Shown piece after piece: positions 27,748 to 36,228 of a stretch of DNA of 64,000 nucleotides (the stretch's first letter is position 1; each line of letters starts with the position of its first letter). Position numbers and translations under genes: made by a program. The notes under the pieces were generated by a model. It saw nothing but the letters and a program-made list of their open reading frames with translations. It was not told the DNA's origin and did no database searches. This DNA is from Streptomyces sp. NBC_00083 (GTDB lineage: Bacteria > Actinomycetota > Actinomycetes > Streptomycetales > Streptomycetaceae), in assembly GCF_026343295.1 (NCBI RefSeq), contig NZ_JAPELY010000002.1, forward strand, positions 434,001 to 498,000. The letters run 5' to 3'.

Positions 27748-27766
27748 TGCGCAGAAGAGCTGCGCA
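27748..27766. promoter_or_regulatory. Palindrome TGCGCAG-N5-CTGCGCA, copy 2
   Basis: Identical arms to copy 1 with spacer AAGAG. It lies 28 bases upstream of the small peptide gene, where a bound protein could block RNA polymerase or the early leader. Confidence 0.55.
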
Positions 27767-27793
27767 TATTTCCTACCGAGGGAGTCGGGAGCA

Positions 27794-27910
27794 ATGAGGG
27801 CGTTCATCGAACTGCTGGGCAAGGCCATGCAGACCACGGGGGCAACGCTGAGGTTGTCCCTCCTGATCGCGGTCATCGCGGGGGCGTACTTCATCAGTCA
27901 TGTCAAATAG
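27794..27910 (+). CDS. 38-residue single-pass membrane peptide
   Basis: Begins MRAFIELLGKAMQTTGATLR, then a hydrophobic helix (LSLLIAVIAGAYFI) and a short SHVK tail; an amphipathic start plus one membrane helix. GGGAG lies a few bases before ATG 27794. The stop falls 31 bases before the methyltransferase start, so both are probably on one transcript. It could be a leader peptide, a small toxin-like membrane peptide or a membrane tether; the sequence does not decide. Too short for routine gene callers. Confidence 0.5.
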   Translation: MRAFIELLGKAMQTTGATLRLSLLIAVIAGAYFISHVK

Positions 27911-27941
27911 GGCAAGAAGGGTCGAGAAGGAGAGGCATTCG

Positions 27942-29984
27942 ATGATCGGACAAGCGGCGGGCCGGGCAGCGGAAGTCGCCGAGCGGTTGTGGCGGTCCTA
28001 CGTGCCCTACCGGCGCGGCCGCGGTACGGCCGGGGACCTCGACGTGATGCTGGCGATTCTGGTGCTGGCCGACTTCGCGGCGGCGGAAGGCCGACCCGAT
28101 AGCGACTTCGTCAAGCGGTGGAATCGTGCGTCGGCTGAGGCCGCCATCGGGTTCTCCCCGGTGGCAGACCTGCGGGGTGCTCTGCAGGAGGCGGCTAGGC
28201 GGCCGGGGTTTCCGCTGCCCTGGTCCGCCGACCTCGATCTTGGGAGTGAGTCGGACGATGCCGCCTGGATGACGGCTTTCGTGGCGGCGTTGGAGTCGAG
28301 CCCCGGCCTTCGAGAGGCCAAGGCGGCCGATGTCTCTGAGCTTCTGCTCCAACGGCATGCCGCTGAAGGAGCTTTGCCGGGCGGTGAGTTCTACACGCCG
28401 CGAGGGGTCGCTGACCTGTTGGTCGAGCTGACCGAGCCCGGCCTCGGAGACCGGATCATGGATCCGGCCTGCGGTACCGGAAGCGTGCTCGCGGCCGCCG
28501 CTCGATATCTGGCTGGCCGGGGGGGTGTCGGCGGCAACTCGTTCGAGGCGTATGCGGTGGATCGGAACAACGTGCGTCCGGCGATGTTGAACCTGGCCCT
28601 CCACGGCGTGAGTGTGCCGCAGGTGCAGCCAGCAGATCCGGCGACGCTGCTGCAGGATCGGAACTTGGGCCGCGCCGACCGGGTGCTGAGTAACCCACCG
28701 TTCAATCAACGACTTGAGGGGTGGGGACAGCAGCAGATCATCGCACCACCGGAGTCGAGCGCCAACTTCGCCTGGTTGCAGCTTGCTTGGTCTCAGCTCA
28801 AGGAGGGCGGTACCGCGGCGGTGGTGATGCCTGCTCGGGCGGCTTGGGCGGGCGGGGCGGAGGCCGTGATCCGCCGTGAAATGGTTGCTGTGGGCGCGGT
28901 TCTTGGTGTGATCGCCCTGCCGGCACGCCTGTTTGCGGGTACCAATATCGCCGTTGACGTTTGGGTCCTCGGGCGAGGCCTCGCATCTCGCCCGGAGCAC
29001 AGTCCCGACTCGGTGTTCTTTGTCGACGCGCGAAGAGCCGCGGGCCAGGTGGCGGAGCGACCGCGCGTATTGTCCGGAGAAGACATCGAACGCATCGCGG
29101 ATCGCTTTCATCGCTGGCGCGAAGGCGCGGAGGGTACGGACGAACCTGGTTTCTCTCGATCGGTCGCCTACGCCGAACTCATCGAAAATGCGGGTAATTT
29201 GGACCCGCGATCATATCTTCGGACGGAGGCAGCGCAGGGTGGGGCCGCGAGCCTGAGCGCAACGCTGGCCGCGTTCCAACGCCACAACCGCGAGACATCC
29301 GCGCATGGCGAGGAACTGGCACAGATCGCCGAAACGCAGGATCAGCTGGCGCAGGACGGCATCCCATGTCACAACCTGCCGCTGAGGGACGTGGTGGGCG
29401 GCGGCACGTCCGTCCGTGGTGGTCCCGTTCGTCTGCTCGCAGGGCCTTCGGGAAGCCTGGTGCCGGCCCAGAATTACGTACAGGCCGGGGGAGTTCCTGT
29501 GGTGATGCCCAAGGACATCTCAGATATCGGGTTCATCGAGGACGGCATCAAGTACATCTCCGAGGAGCATGCGGAACGGCTTGACCGCTTTCGGCTGAAT
29601 CCCGGGGACGTCGTGGTCGCCCGTCGGGGCGATCTCGGGCGCTGCGCCGTGGCCGGACGGGAACAGGCGGGCTGGGTCTGTGGCACCGGATGCTTTGTGA
29701 TCAGGCCGCCGGACACCGTTGACTCCCATTATCTGGCGGCATTCCTGCGCAGCCCAGGCGCTCGGAATTGGCTCGACGCCCATTCGACCGGGAGTCACGC
29801 CTTGCGCACTATTTCGCTGGAGGTACTTGGCATGCTGCCCGTCGCCCTTCCCGATCTCGATGCCCAGAGGTCCATCGGTGAGGTCTTGGAAAGGTTCGGC
29901 GCCCACGAGAAGCGGTTGCTGGAACAGTTGGCCGAAACGCGGGACATCCGCGACAGGGCACTGAACAGCTTTCTGACTAGGTGA
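27942..29984 (+). CDS. Fused type I N6-adenine methyltransferase and half specificity subunit (HsdM-HsdS)
   Basis: 680 residues. Residues ~1-140 are a helical HsdM-like N domain. The methylase core follows: FYTPRG (150-155), the AdoMet loop DPACGTGS from Asp174, and the catalytic NPPF at 251-254. After ~430 comes an HsdS-like part: a helix (ETSAHGEELAQIAETQDQLA), one target-recognition domain (with LNPGDVVVARRGDLG and the final LRTISLEVLGMLPVALP), then a closing coiled-coil helix. Only one recognition domain is present. AAGGAGAGG at 27927 sets ATG 27942 as start. No HsdR nuclease adjoins. Codon use is less GC-biased than neighbours (TTG, AAT, ATT), suggesting transfer. Confidence 0.85.
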   Translation: MIGQAAGRAAEVAERLWRSYVPYRRGRGTAGDLDVMLAILVLADFAAAEGRPDSDFVKRWNRASAEAAIGFSPVADLRGALQEAARRPGFPLPWSADLDLGSESDDAAWMTAFVAALESSPGLREAKAADVSELLLQRHAAEGALPGGEFYTPRGVADLLVELTEPGLGDRIMDPACGTGSVLAAAARYLAGRGGVGGNSFEAYAVDRNNVRPAMLNLALHGVSVPQVQPADPATLLQDRNLGRADRVLSNPPFNQRLEGWGQQQIIAPPESSANFAWLQLAWSQLKEGGTAAVVMPARAAWAGGAEAVIRREMVAVGAVLGVIALPARLFAGTNIAVDVWVLGRGLASRPEHSPDSVFFVDARRAAGQVAERPRVLSGEDIERIADRFHRWREGAEGTDEPGFSRSVAYAELIENAGNLDPRSYLRTEAAQGGAASLSATLAAFQRHNRETSAHGEELAQIAETQDQLAQDGIPCHNLPLRDVVGGGTSVRGGPVRLLAGPSGSLVPAQNYVQAGGVPVVMPKDISDIGFIEDGIKYISEEHAERLDRFRLNPGDVVVARRGDLGRCAVAGREQAGWVCGTGCFVIRPPDTVDSHYLAAFLRSPGARNWLDAHSTGSHALRTISLEVLGMLPVALPDLDAQRSIGEVLERFGAHEKRLLEQLAETRDIRDRALNSFLTR

Positions 29985-30331
29985 GCGCGGTGGGGCGCGA
30001 GACGAGAGCCCGGCGCAGCAGGATTTCGGTTCGGCCGGATTCCATTCGCTTGCCGTCGTGCTACGGGCGTCGGTAAGAGGGATAGCGACATGGACTCGGC
30101 CACGTGACCCTCGTGGAATGCTGCCGCGAGCCTGCCGAGGAGGCGGCGATGGACGTCGTGCCCGACGTGCTGTGGGCGACGGCTCAGATGTACGGGTGGA
30201 TAGGTTGCTCGAAGTGCAACTGGGCCCCGAGCCAAGGCGGTTGTTCCCGCCGGCCGCCCTGAGGAGGCCGCCGGGAACTGCGATGTCGGCACTGACGGTC
30301 AAGTGCCGACCGCAGGCGCCCTCTCCACTTC
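29985..30331. other. Intergenic stretch, no supported gene
   Basis: 347 bases between the methyltransferase and the convergent Uma2 gene. A short plus-strand frame from GTG 30104 (~50 codons, with several Cys) has no ribosome site and resembles nothing known. Minus-strand frames across it are compositionally implausible. Possibly decayed sequence. Confidence 0.5.
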
Positions 30332-30898
30332 TCAGGTGACCCTGAGATCGACAGCGATGGAGAAAGGCGCAGTGGCCTTCACTACGCCGGTGAACATCTC
30401 GCCGTCCCTGTAAGCCTTGGTGGCGGGGTCGAGGACGTAGGTGTAGACGATCGGGACGCCGGTGGCGGCCTGCTCGATCCGCCAGTAGAAGGGGATGCCT
30501 GCCTTGGCGTACTGGTCGACCTTCACGACGCGGTCGGTTGTCTCCGAACCGGGTGACACGACCTCGACGACCAGGAGCACGTGCTCGGGGCGGGTGGGTG
30601 TGAGGTCGATGGTCTCGGCCCGGTAGACGATGACGTCCGGACGGCGGTTGGTGAGGGGAACGTCCTGCAAGCGGACGTCGAAGTCCGTGTCCGCGTTCCA
30701 GTCCGGGCCCGCGGCGGCGTCCAGGGCGTTGGCCAGGATGCGGGCCAGCCGGTTGTGGCGCTTGGAGGCGCTCGGGCTCACGACGACCATCCCGTCCACG
30801 ATCTCGATGCCGGCGCACTGCTCCTCGGACCAGGAGTCGTACTGCTCCGCGCTGATCTGCGTGTGCATCCACGCGGGCGCCACCATCTCGGCGGTCAT
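30332..30898 (-). CDS. Uma2-family (DUF820) endonuclease-like protein
   Basis: 188 residues. PD-(D/E)xK nuclease core: a conserved acidic residue in YDSWSEEQCAGIEIVDG, PDVIVYRAE (catalytic Asp), and VLLVVEVVSPGSETTDRVVKVDQYAKAGIPFYW supplying the E-x-K pair. Uma2 proteins are abundant in Streptomyces and cyanobacteria; their function is not settled, some are linked to mobile DNA or defence. ATG 30898 has a strong AAGGAGG six bases upstream. Convergent to the methyltransferase gene. Confidence 0.88.
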   Translation of the reverse strand: MTAEMVAPAWMHTQISAEQYDSWSEEQCAGIEIVDGMVVVSPSASKRHNRLARILANALDAAAGPDWNADTDFDVRLQDVPLTNRRPDVIVYRAETIDLTPTRPEHVLLVVEVVSPGSETTDRVVKVDQYAKAGIPFYWRIEQAATGVPIVYTYVLDPATKAYRDGEMFTGVVKATAPFSIAVDLRVT

Positions 30899-31068
30899 GT
30901 GTACCTCCTTCGAGGAAGCCTCAGCAGTCCCGGTGCTGCTGAGGCCAGCCTACTGTCCGTCGATGTCGCGCTGCCCGGTGTCAGCGGTGCCCGCCCGTCG
31001 CACCCCCCGTTCGCACCCCGACCCGTGGCGCAGCCGCGTCGTGGGGGCCGGTGCGCGAGGATTGGGGC

Positions 31069-33090
31069 ATGGCCAACCGACTCGCGCAGACCACCTCCCC
31101 GTACCTCCTCCAGCACGCCGACAATCCCGTCGACTGGTGGCCCTGGTCGCCCGAGGCGTTCGAGGAGGCCAGAAAGCGGGATGTGCCTGTTCTGCTGTCC
31201 GTCGGCTACTCGGCGTGCCACTGGTGTCACGTCCTCGCGCACGAGTCGTTCGAGGACGAGGTCACTGCGGCCTACATGAACGAGCACTTCGTCAGCGTCA
31301 AGGTCGACCGTGAGGAGCGGCCCGACGTCGACGCCGTCTACATGGAGGCCGTGCAGGCCGCTACCGGGCAGGGCGGCTGGCCCATGACCGTGTTCATGAC
31401 GCCGGACGGCGAGCCCTTCTACTTCGGTACGTACTTCCCGCCCGAGCCGCGGCACGGCATGCCCTCGTTCCGGCAGGTGCTCGAAGGTGTGCAGGGCGCG
31501 TGGGCCGGCCGGCGCGACGAGGTGGCCGAGGTCGCCGGGAAGATCACGCGTGATCTGGCCGCGCGCGAGCTCGACCACGGCGCGGGCGGGTTGCCCGGCG
31601 AGGACGAGCTGGCGCAGGCGCTGCTCGGGATCACCCGGGAGTACGACCCCGCGAGCGGCTGGCTGGGCGGCGGGGACACCAAGTTCCCGCCGAGCATGGT
31701 CATCGAGTTCCTGCTGCGCCACCACACGCGTACCGGCTCCGAGGCGGCCCTCGAAATGGCCGAGGGCATCTGCGAGGCGATGGCCCGCTCCAGCCTCTAC
31801 GACCAGCTGGGCGGCGGCTTCCACCGCTACGTCCTGCGCCCGCGCCCGGGGGGCACGCTCGTACCGCACTTCGAGAAGATGCTGTACGACAACGCCCTGC
31901 TGTGCCGGGTCTACGCCCACCTGTGGCGCGTCACCGGCTCCGCGCTCGCGCGCCGCGTCGCCCTGGAGACCGCCGACTTCATGGTGCGCGAGCTGCGCAC
32001 GAATGAGGGCGGCTACGCCTCCGCGCTCGACGCCGACAGCGAGGACGGTGCGGGGCACCATGTCGAGGGCGCGTTCTATGTGTGGACGCCCGCGCAGCTC
32101 AGCGAGGTGCTCGGTGAACCGGACGGAGCGGCTGCGGCGCGGCACTTCGGGGTGACCGAGGAGGGCACGTTCGAGGAGGGCTCGTCCGTGCTCCAACTCC
32201 CTGAGGGTGGCGGGGAATTGGCGGACGGGGTACGCGAGCGGCTCCTCGCGGCGCGTGAGCTGCGGGTGCGGCCGGGGCGGGACGACAAGCTCGTCGCGGC
32301 CTGGAACGGCCTGGCGATCGCGGCGCTCGCCGAGGTCGGCGCGCTCTTCGACCGGCCGGACCTGGTAGAGCGAGCGACCGAGGTGGCGGACGTCGTCGTA
32401 CGCGTCCACATGGACGACCACGCCCGGCTCTCCCGTACCTCCAAGGACGGCCAAGTCGGCGCCAACAGCGGGGTGTTGGAGGACTACGCCGATGCCGCCG
32501 AGGGCTTCCTCGCGCTGGCGTCGGTGACGGGGGAGGGGGTGTGGCTGGAGTTCGCCGGCTTCCTGCTCGACATCGTCCTCGACCAGTTCGTCGGCGAGGG
32601 CGGCGCGCTGTACGACACCGCGCACGACGCGGAGCAGCTCATCCGGCGCCCCCAGGACCCGACGGACAACGCGACGCCCTCCGGGTGGACGGCGGCGGCC
32701 TCGGCCCTGCTGAGCTATGCGGCACACACCGGGTCCTCGGCACACCGGGAGGCCGCGGAGGGGGCGTTGGGGGTGGTCCGGGCGCTCGGGCCGCGGGCGC
32801 CGCGGTTCATCGGGTGGGGGCTGGCGGCGGCCGAGGCGGTGCTCGACGGGCCCCGGGAGGTGGCGGTGGTGGGCGCGCCCACCGATCCGCTGACGGGGGC
32901 GCTGCACCGCGCGGCGCTGCTCTCGGCCGCGCCGGGGGCGGTGGTGGCGGTGGGGGTGCCGGACGGTGAGTTCCCGCTGCTTGCGGGGCGGTCGTTGGTG
33001 GGTGGGGTGCCGGCGGCGTATGTGTGCCGCCGCTTCACCTGTGACGCGCCGGTGACCACCCCGGAGGGGCTGGCGGAGGCCCTGACCTGA
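31069..33090 (+). CDS. DUF255 thioredoxin-like / YyaL-family protein
   Basis: 673 residues, full length. The N-terminal domain starts [20 protein letters not shown] and has the thioredoxin-like CxxC in SACHWCHV, then [16 protein letters not shown]; the remaining ~450 residues form an (alpha/alpha)6 barrel as in N-acyl-glucosamine epimerase-like folds. Human relative SPATA20. The bacterial role is not established; a redox or sugar-handling role is guessed. ATG 31069 starts the conserved part, a GTG at 31051 being an alternative. A composite repeat cluster begins just after the stop. Confidence 0.9.
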   Translation: MANRLAQTTSPYLLQHADNPVDWWPWSPEAFEEARKRDVPVLLSVGYSACHWCHVLAHESFEDEVTAAYMNEHFVSVKVDREERPDVDAVYMEAVQAATGQGGWPMTVFMTPDGEPFYFGTYFPPEPRHGMPSFRQVLEGVQGAWAGRRDEVAEVAGKITRDLAARELDHGAGGLPGEDELAQALLGITREYDPASGWLGGGDTKFPPSMVIEFLLRHHTRTGSEAALEMAEGICEAMARSSLYDQLGGGFHRYVLRPRPGGTLVPHFEKMLYDNALLCRVYAHLWRVTGSALARRVALETADFMVRELRTNEGGYASALDADSEDGAGHHVEGAFYVWTPAQLSEVLGEPDGAAAARHFGVTEEGTFEEGSSVLQLPEGGGELADGVRERLLAARELRVRPGRDDKLVAAWNGLAIAALAEVGALFDRPDLVERATEVADVVVRVHMDDHARLSRTSKDGQVGANSGVLEDYADAAEGFLALASVTGEGVWLEFAGFLLDIVLDQFVGEGGALYDTAHDAEQLIRRPQDPTDNATPSGWTAAASALLSYAAHTGSSAHREAAEGALGVVRALGPRAPRFIGWGLAAAEAVLDGPREVAVVGAPTDPLTGALHRAALLSAAPGAVVAVGVPDGEFPLLAGRSLVGGVPAAYVCRRFTCDAPVTTPEGLAEALT

Positions 33091-33125
33091 CCCCGGCCGG
33101 CGGCGGGGCTTCCCTGCCCCCCAAC

Positions 33126-33586
33126 TCCCTGGGGCTCCGCCCCGACCCCGTCCGCGTTCTCCCGCCCACCTCCCGTGCGGCGAGGCCCCCTGGGGCCCGG
33201 CCCCCTGGGGCTCTGCCCCAGACCCCGTTCGCGCCTTGAGGGCGCTTGTCCTCAAGCGCCGGACGGGCTGGGGGTGTGCATGCTGCCCGGCATCGATCCT
33301 GCTGGGGGCGCGGGGAACTGCGCGGGACGCGGGCACGGTCTGCAGGCGAAGGCGGGGTTGCTGGGGCTCCGCCCCAGACGCCGTTCGCGCCTGAACGGCG
33401 CTTGTCCTCAATCGCCGGACGGGCTGGGGATGTGCATGCTGCCCGGCATCGATCCTGCTGGGGGCGCGGGGAACTGCGCGGGACGCGGGCACGGTCGGCA
33501 GGCGAAGGCGGGGTTGCCTGGGGCTCCGCCCCAGACCCCGGTTCGGGCCTGAACGGCCCTCGTCCTCAATCGCCGGAAGGGCTGAG
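33126..33586 (+). repeat. Composite repeat cluster: three module A, two module B, plus a partial A
   Basis: A partial module A (33126-33155) is followed by A at 33205-33270, B at 33301-33358, A at 33361-33428, B at 33458-33515 and A at 33518-33586. The A+B unit is tandemly duplicated with a 157-bp period, including the spacer TGCATGCTGCCCGGCATCGA. It fills the 475-base gap after the DUF255 gene; the last module A encodes the C-terminal codons and stop of the opposing MmyB-type regulator. Confidence 0.88.
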
Positions 33587-34483
33587 GTCGCCTCGATGGG
33601 CCGGGGTCGAGTGGCCGGGCGGGTGCGTGGGGGTCGGTGGGCCGGTGATCGCGGTGAGGCGGAGCCTGGTCTCGTCCTCGCTGCCCGGCACGGCGGTCAT
33701 GATGACGATCTTGCGTTCGGAGTCGCCGTCGGTCAGGACGTCGCAGTCCACCGTGACCGGCCCCACCGACGGGTGGTCGATCGTCTTGTGGTCCTCGCGG
33801 TGCGCGGCCACCTCCCCGGTCGCCCACAGCCCGGCGAACCTCCCGTTGCCCGCGTTCAGTTCGCGGATCAGCGCGGCCAGGCGGCTGTCCTGGGGGAAGC
33901 GGCCGGTGGCGCGGCGCAGGTCGGAGACGACGGCGGCGTCGGTGGCGTCGCGGTCCGCCTCGGTCACCGGCCACAGCGCGAGGTGGGCGGGGCCGGCGTC
34001 CACCGGGAACCTGTCGCGGGCGAAGTTGCGCAGCCGCGGTGGCGAGGCGGAGGGGTCGCCCAGCAGGGCGGCCCACCCGCGGTTCCACCACACCAGCTGC
34101 CAGTCCGCCGCGAACACGGCGACCGCCACGTCCCCGAGGCGGGCGAGCACCCGTTGCACGCCGGGCGGGAGGTGGTCGGAGATCGTTCCGTCCACCGGCG
34201 GTACGAGCTGGGCTAGGCGGTACAGGTGGTCCCGCTCGGCGGTGGACAGTTGCAGGGCCCGCGCCAGGGACGCCACCACCGACGCCGAGGGTGTCGTGGC
34301 ACGCCCCTGTTCCAGGCGCACGATGTAGTCGACCGACACCCCGGCCAGGTCGGCCAGTTCTTCGCGCCGCAGCCCGGCCGCCCGGCGCCCGCGGGCCACC
34401 GGCAGCCCGGCGGCCGACGGGGGCAGCCGGTCCCGCCACGTGCGGATCATCACGCCCAGTCCGGTTCCAGGTGTCGCCGACAT
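33566..34483 (-). CDS. MmyB-type XRE transcriptional regulator (3 of 3)
   Basis: 305 residues. N-terminal helix-turn-helix with AAGLRREELADLAGVSVDYIVRLEQG, then the MmyB-like domain (ADWQLVWWNRGWAALLGDP...). Start: AGGAGG at 34493-34498 is nine bases from ATG 34483 but abuts ATG 34492, so 34483 is preferred. The last residues (GDLSPSGD) and the stop are encoded by a module A repeat, so the tail is lineage-specific. Divergent from an SDR gene across 114 bases, a regulator-oxidoreductase pair like the one at 8.4-10.4 kb. Confidence 0.86.
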   Translation of the reverse strand: MSATPGTGLGVMIRTWRDRLPPSAAGLPVARGRRAAGLRREELADLAGVSVDYIVRLEQGRATTPSASVVASLARALQLSTAERDHLYRLAQLVPPVDGTISDHLPPGVQRVLARLGDVAVAVFAADWQLVWWNRGWAALLGDPSASPPRLRNFARDRFPVDAGPAHLALWPVTEADRDATDAAVVSDLRRATGRFPQDSRLAALIRELNAGNGRFAGLWATGEVAAHREDHKTIDHPSVGPVTVDCDVLTDGDSERKIVIMTAVPGSEDETRLRLTAITGPPTPTHPPGHSTPAHRGDLSPSGD

Positions 34484-34597
34484 GAGCTCCATCCTCCTGC
34501 ATCCCCGGTCGCGCACGGGGGCGCGAGGGTGGTACTGGGCTTCCTACCGTCGAACCGTCCCTGGTCCGCCGCCCCGGCCGGGAGCAGAGTCGACGGC

Positions 34598-35296
34598 ATG
34601 ACGATCACCTTCATCACCGGAGCCAACAAGGGACTCGGCCGCGAGACCGCCCGCCGCCTCATCGAGTGCGGCCACACCGTGCTCGTCGGAGCACGCGACC
34701 GCGAACAGGGCGAAGAGGCCGCCGCTGCGCTCGGCGCGCGCTTCGTCCCCATCGACGTGACGGACGACGCCTCCGTGGCCGCCGCGGCCGCGGACGTCGC
34801 CGGACACGAGGGCAGGATCGACGTCCTGATCAACAACGCTGGTGTGCACGGTCCCGTCGGCGATCCCAGTGGCCTCACCGCCGCCGACGCCCGCGACGTC
34901 CTCGACGTCAACGTCATCGGTGTCATCCGGACCACCACCGCGTTCCTGCCGCTGCTGCGCCGCTCGGACGACCCGGCGATCGTCAACGTCAGCAGCGGCA
35001 TGGGGTCCCTCGCCCTCACCCACGACGCCGGCCGGCCCGAGTCGCACGTCGTCGCGCCGCTGTACACCTCCTCGAAGGCGGCGCTGACGATGTTGACCAC
35101 GCAGTACGCCAAGGGGCTCAAGGGTGTCCGCGTCAACGCTGCCGACCCCGGCTACACCGCGACCGACCTCAACGGGCACAGCGGCTTCCAGACCGTCACC
35201 GAGGGCACGGACGCGATCGTCGCTCTCGCCACCGAGGGGCCCGGCGCCGGCAGTGGACGCTTCGTCTCCCGCCATGGCGAGATCGCCTGGTCCTGA
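34598..35296 (+). CDS. Short-chain dehydrogenase/reductase (SDR)
   Basis: 232 residues, classical SDR. Cofactor motif TGANKGLG at the N terminus, NNAG in VLINNAGVHG, and active-site Ser (NVSSGMGS) with YxxxK (YTSSKAALTML). The Gly-rich loop and following Arg-Asp suggest NADP(H). It probably reduces a small carbonyl compound; substrate unknown. ATG 34598 has GGGAGC upstream. Divergent from the third MmyB-type regulator, its likely controller. Confidence 0.92.
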   Translation: MTITFITGANKGLGRETARRLIECGHTVLVGARDREQGEEAAAALGARFVPIDVTDDASVAAAAADVAGHEGRIDVLINNAGVHGPVGDPSGLTAADARDVLDVNVIGVIRTTTAFLPLLRRSDDPAIVNVSSGMGSLALTHDAGRPESHVVAPLYTSSKAALTMLTTQYAKGLKGVRVNAADPGYTATDLNGHSGFQTVTEGTDAIVALATEGPGAGSGRFVSRHGEIAWS

Positions 35297-35304
35297 CACC
35301 GCCC

Positions 35305-35395
35305 CCGCCTACACCGCCCGCGCCCATACCGCCCGTGCCTTCACCGCTCGTGCCCACACCGCCGTGCCCATACCGCCCGTGCCCACCACGGCGCC
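35305..35395. repeat. ~15-bp degenerate tandem repeat between SDR and TetR genes
   Basis: About six copies of a CACCGCCCGTGCCCA-like unit (variants CATACCGCCCGTGCC, TTCACCGCTCGTGCC, CACACCGCCGTGCC) follow the SDR stop. One copy has lost a base. The array may act as a spacer or weak terminator between the convergent genes. Confidence 0.75.
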
Positions 35396-35430
35396 GCGGG
35401 GATGCACCTTGATTACGACTCGTACGCGCC

Positions 35431-36084
35431 CTAGGTGCCCAGCGGGAGGCCCGCCTCAAGGGTGTCCAGGGTCTGACCGATGAGCGTCAGGATGTCGTCC
35501 TCATGGCCCCGTTCCGCCCAGTACACCGTCGTCTCGTGCAGCGCGCCCAGCACCGCCATCGCGAACACCCGCACCTCCAGATCGACTTCCCGCCCGCTCC
35601 GCTCCGCGAGCACCTCGCAGAGCTGCCGACTCGTCGAGGCCATCGACTCCATCATCCGGGCCCGCAGCGCCGGCACCTCCACCATCAGCCGCGTCCGCTG
35701 CACCGTCTCCTCGCGGTCGTCGAGCAGCGCGAGCCGGGTCGCCTCGGTCACCACGTGCCGCAGGGACCGCAGCGGCGGCTCCCCGGCCGGCCGGGCCCGC
35801 ATCTCCCGCAGCAGGATCGGGTCGAACTCGTCGGTGAGGACGATGTCCTCCTTCGTCGGGAAGTAGCGGAACACCGTCGAGGGGGACACCTCCGCCGCCT
35901 CCGCGATCTGCTCGACCGTCGTGGCCTCGTACCCCTGCTCCGCGGTCAGCCGGTACATGGCCCGGCGGATCGCGACGCGCGTCTTGATCTTCTTGCGCTC
36001 GCGCAGGCTCAGTCGTGGTCGCAGGCCGTCCTCGGACACGGCGGAACTGGCGCTGGTACGGGGCGTGGCGTGCATGGGCTTCAT
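35431..36084 (-). CDS. TetR-family transcriptional regulator
   Basis: 217 residues. Helix-turn-helix: TRVAIRRAMYRLTAEQGYEATTVEQIAEAAEVSPSTVFRYFPTKEDIVL, followed by a helical ligand-binding domain. MKPMHATP at 36084 and MHATP at 36075 are possible starts; neither has a good ribosome site. The frame stays open upstream through a perfect 7-bp tandem repeat as far as 36189, encoding a PPASCLL heptapeptide repeat. Change of repeat number would shift that extension out of frame. Targets unknown; convergent to the SDR gene. Confidence 0.85.
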   Translation of the reverse strand: MKPMHATPRTSASSAVSEDGLRPRLSLRERKKIKTRVAIRRAMYRLTAEQGYEATTVEQIAEAAEVSPSTVFRYFPTKEDIVLTDEFDPILLREMRARPAGEPPLRSLRHVVTEATRLALLDDREETVQRTRLMVEVPALRARMMESMASTSRQLCEVLAERSGREVDLEVRVFAMAVLGALHETTVYWAERGHEDDILTLIGQTLDTLEAGLPLGT

Positions 36085-36090
36085 TGTCCG

Positions 36091-36150
36091 GCAGGAGGCA
36101 GGAGGCAGGAGGCAGGAGGCAGGAGGCAGGAGGCAGGAGGCAGGAGGCAG
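36091..36150. repeat. Perfect 7-bp tandem repeat (GCAGGAG, 8.6 copies)
   Basis: Sixty bases made only of GCAGGAG units, without a single mismatch, 7 bases upstream of the TetR start. On the TetR coding strand it reads CTCCTGC repeats. Unit length is not a multiple of three, so slippage by one unit changes the reading frame of anything translated across it. Confidence 0.97.
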
Positions 36151-36168
36151 TCGGCGTCCCCGCGCAGG

Positions 36169-36207
36169 GCGAGGGCCCCGGCGCATCACGCGCGCCGGGG
36201 CCCTCGC
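36169..36207 (-). terminator. Terminator downstream of hemolysin III gene
   Basis: A perfect 16-bp stem (GCGAGGGCCCCGGCGC and complement) around a 7-base loop, 22 bases past the hemolysin III stop, isolating it from the TetR gene. Confidence 0.85.
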
Positions 36208-36228
36208 GGCCGAGCCGGGTCCGGAGGG

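Larger units (their letters stand above)
27339..27793. other. Non-coding upstream region of the methyltransferase island
   Basis: 455 bases with no convincing gene and visibly less GC-rich than the flanks. It holds two identical 7-5-7 palindromes (27616-27634 and 27748-27766) and a weaker one, CAGAT-N5-ATCTG, at 27695-27709. It is the likely promoter and control region for the small peptide and the methyltransferase, and also carries the start side of the STAND gene. Confidence 0.6.

Noticed and set aside
30058-30280. Short coding frames between methyltransferase and Uma2 genes
   Set aside because: No ribosome site, odd composition and no recognisable domain.
27339-30900. Prophage or integrative element
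   Set aside because: No integrase, phage structural gene, tRNA target or flanking direct repeat was found.
33126-33586. CRISPR array
   Set aside because: Units are long, spacers are themselves repeated, and no cas gene is present.
36085-36189. TetR protein starting at 36189
   Set aside because: The extension is encoded by the 7-bp repeat and a terminator arm. Kept only as a phase-variation idea, not as the main start.
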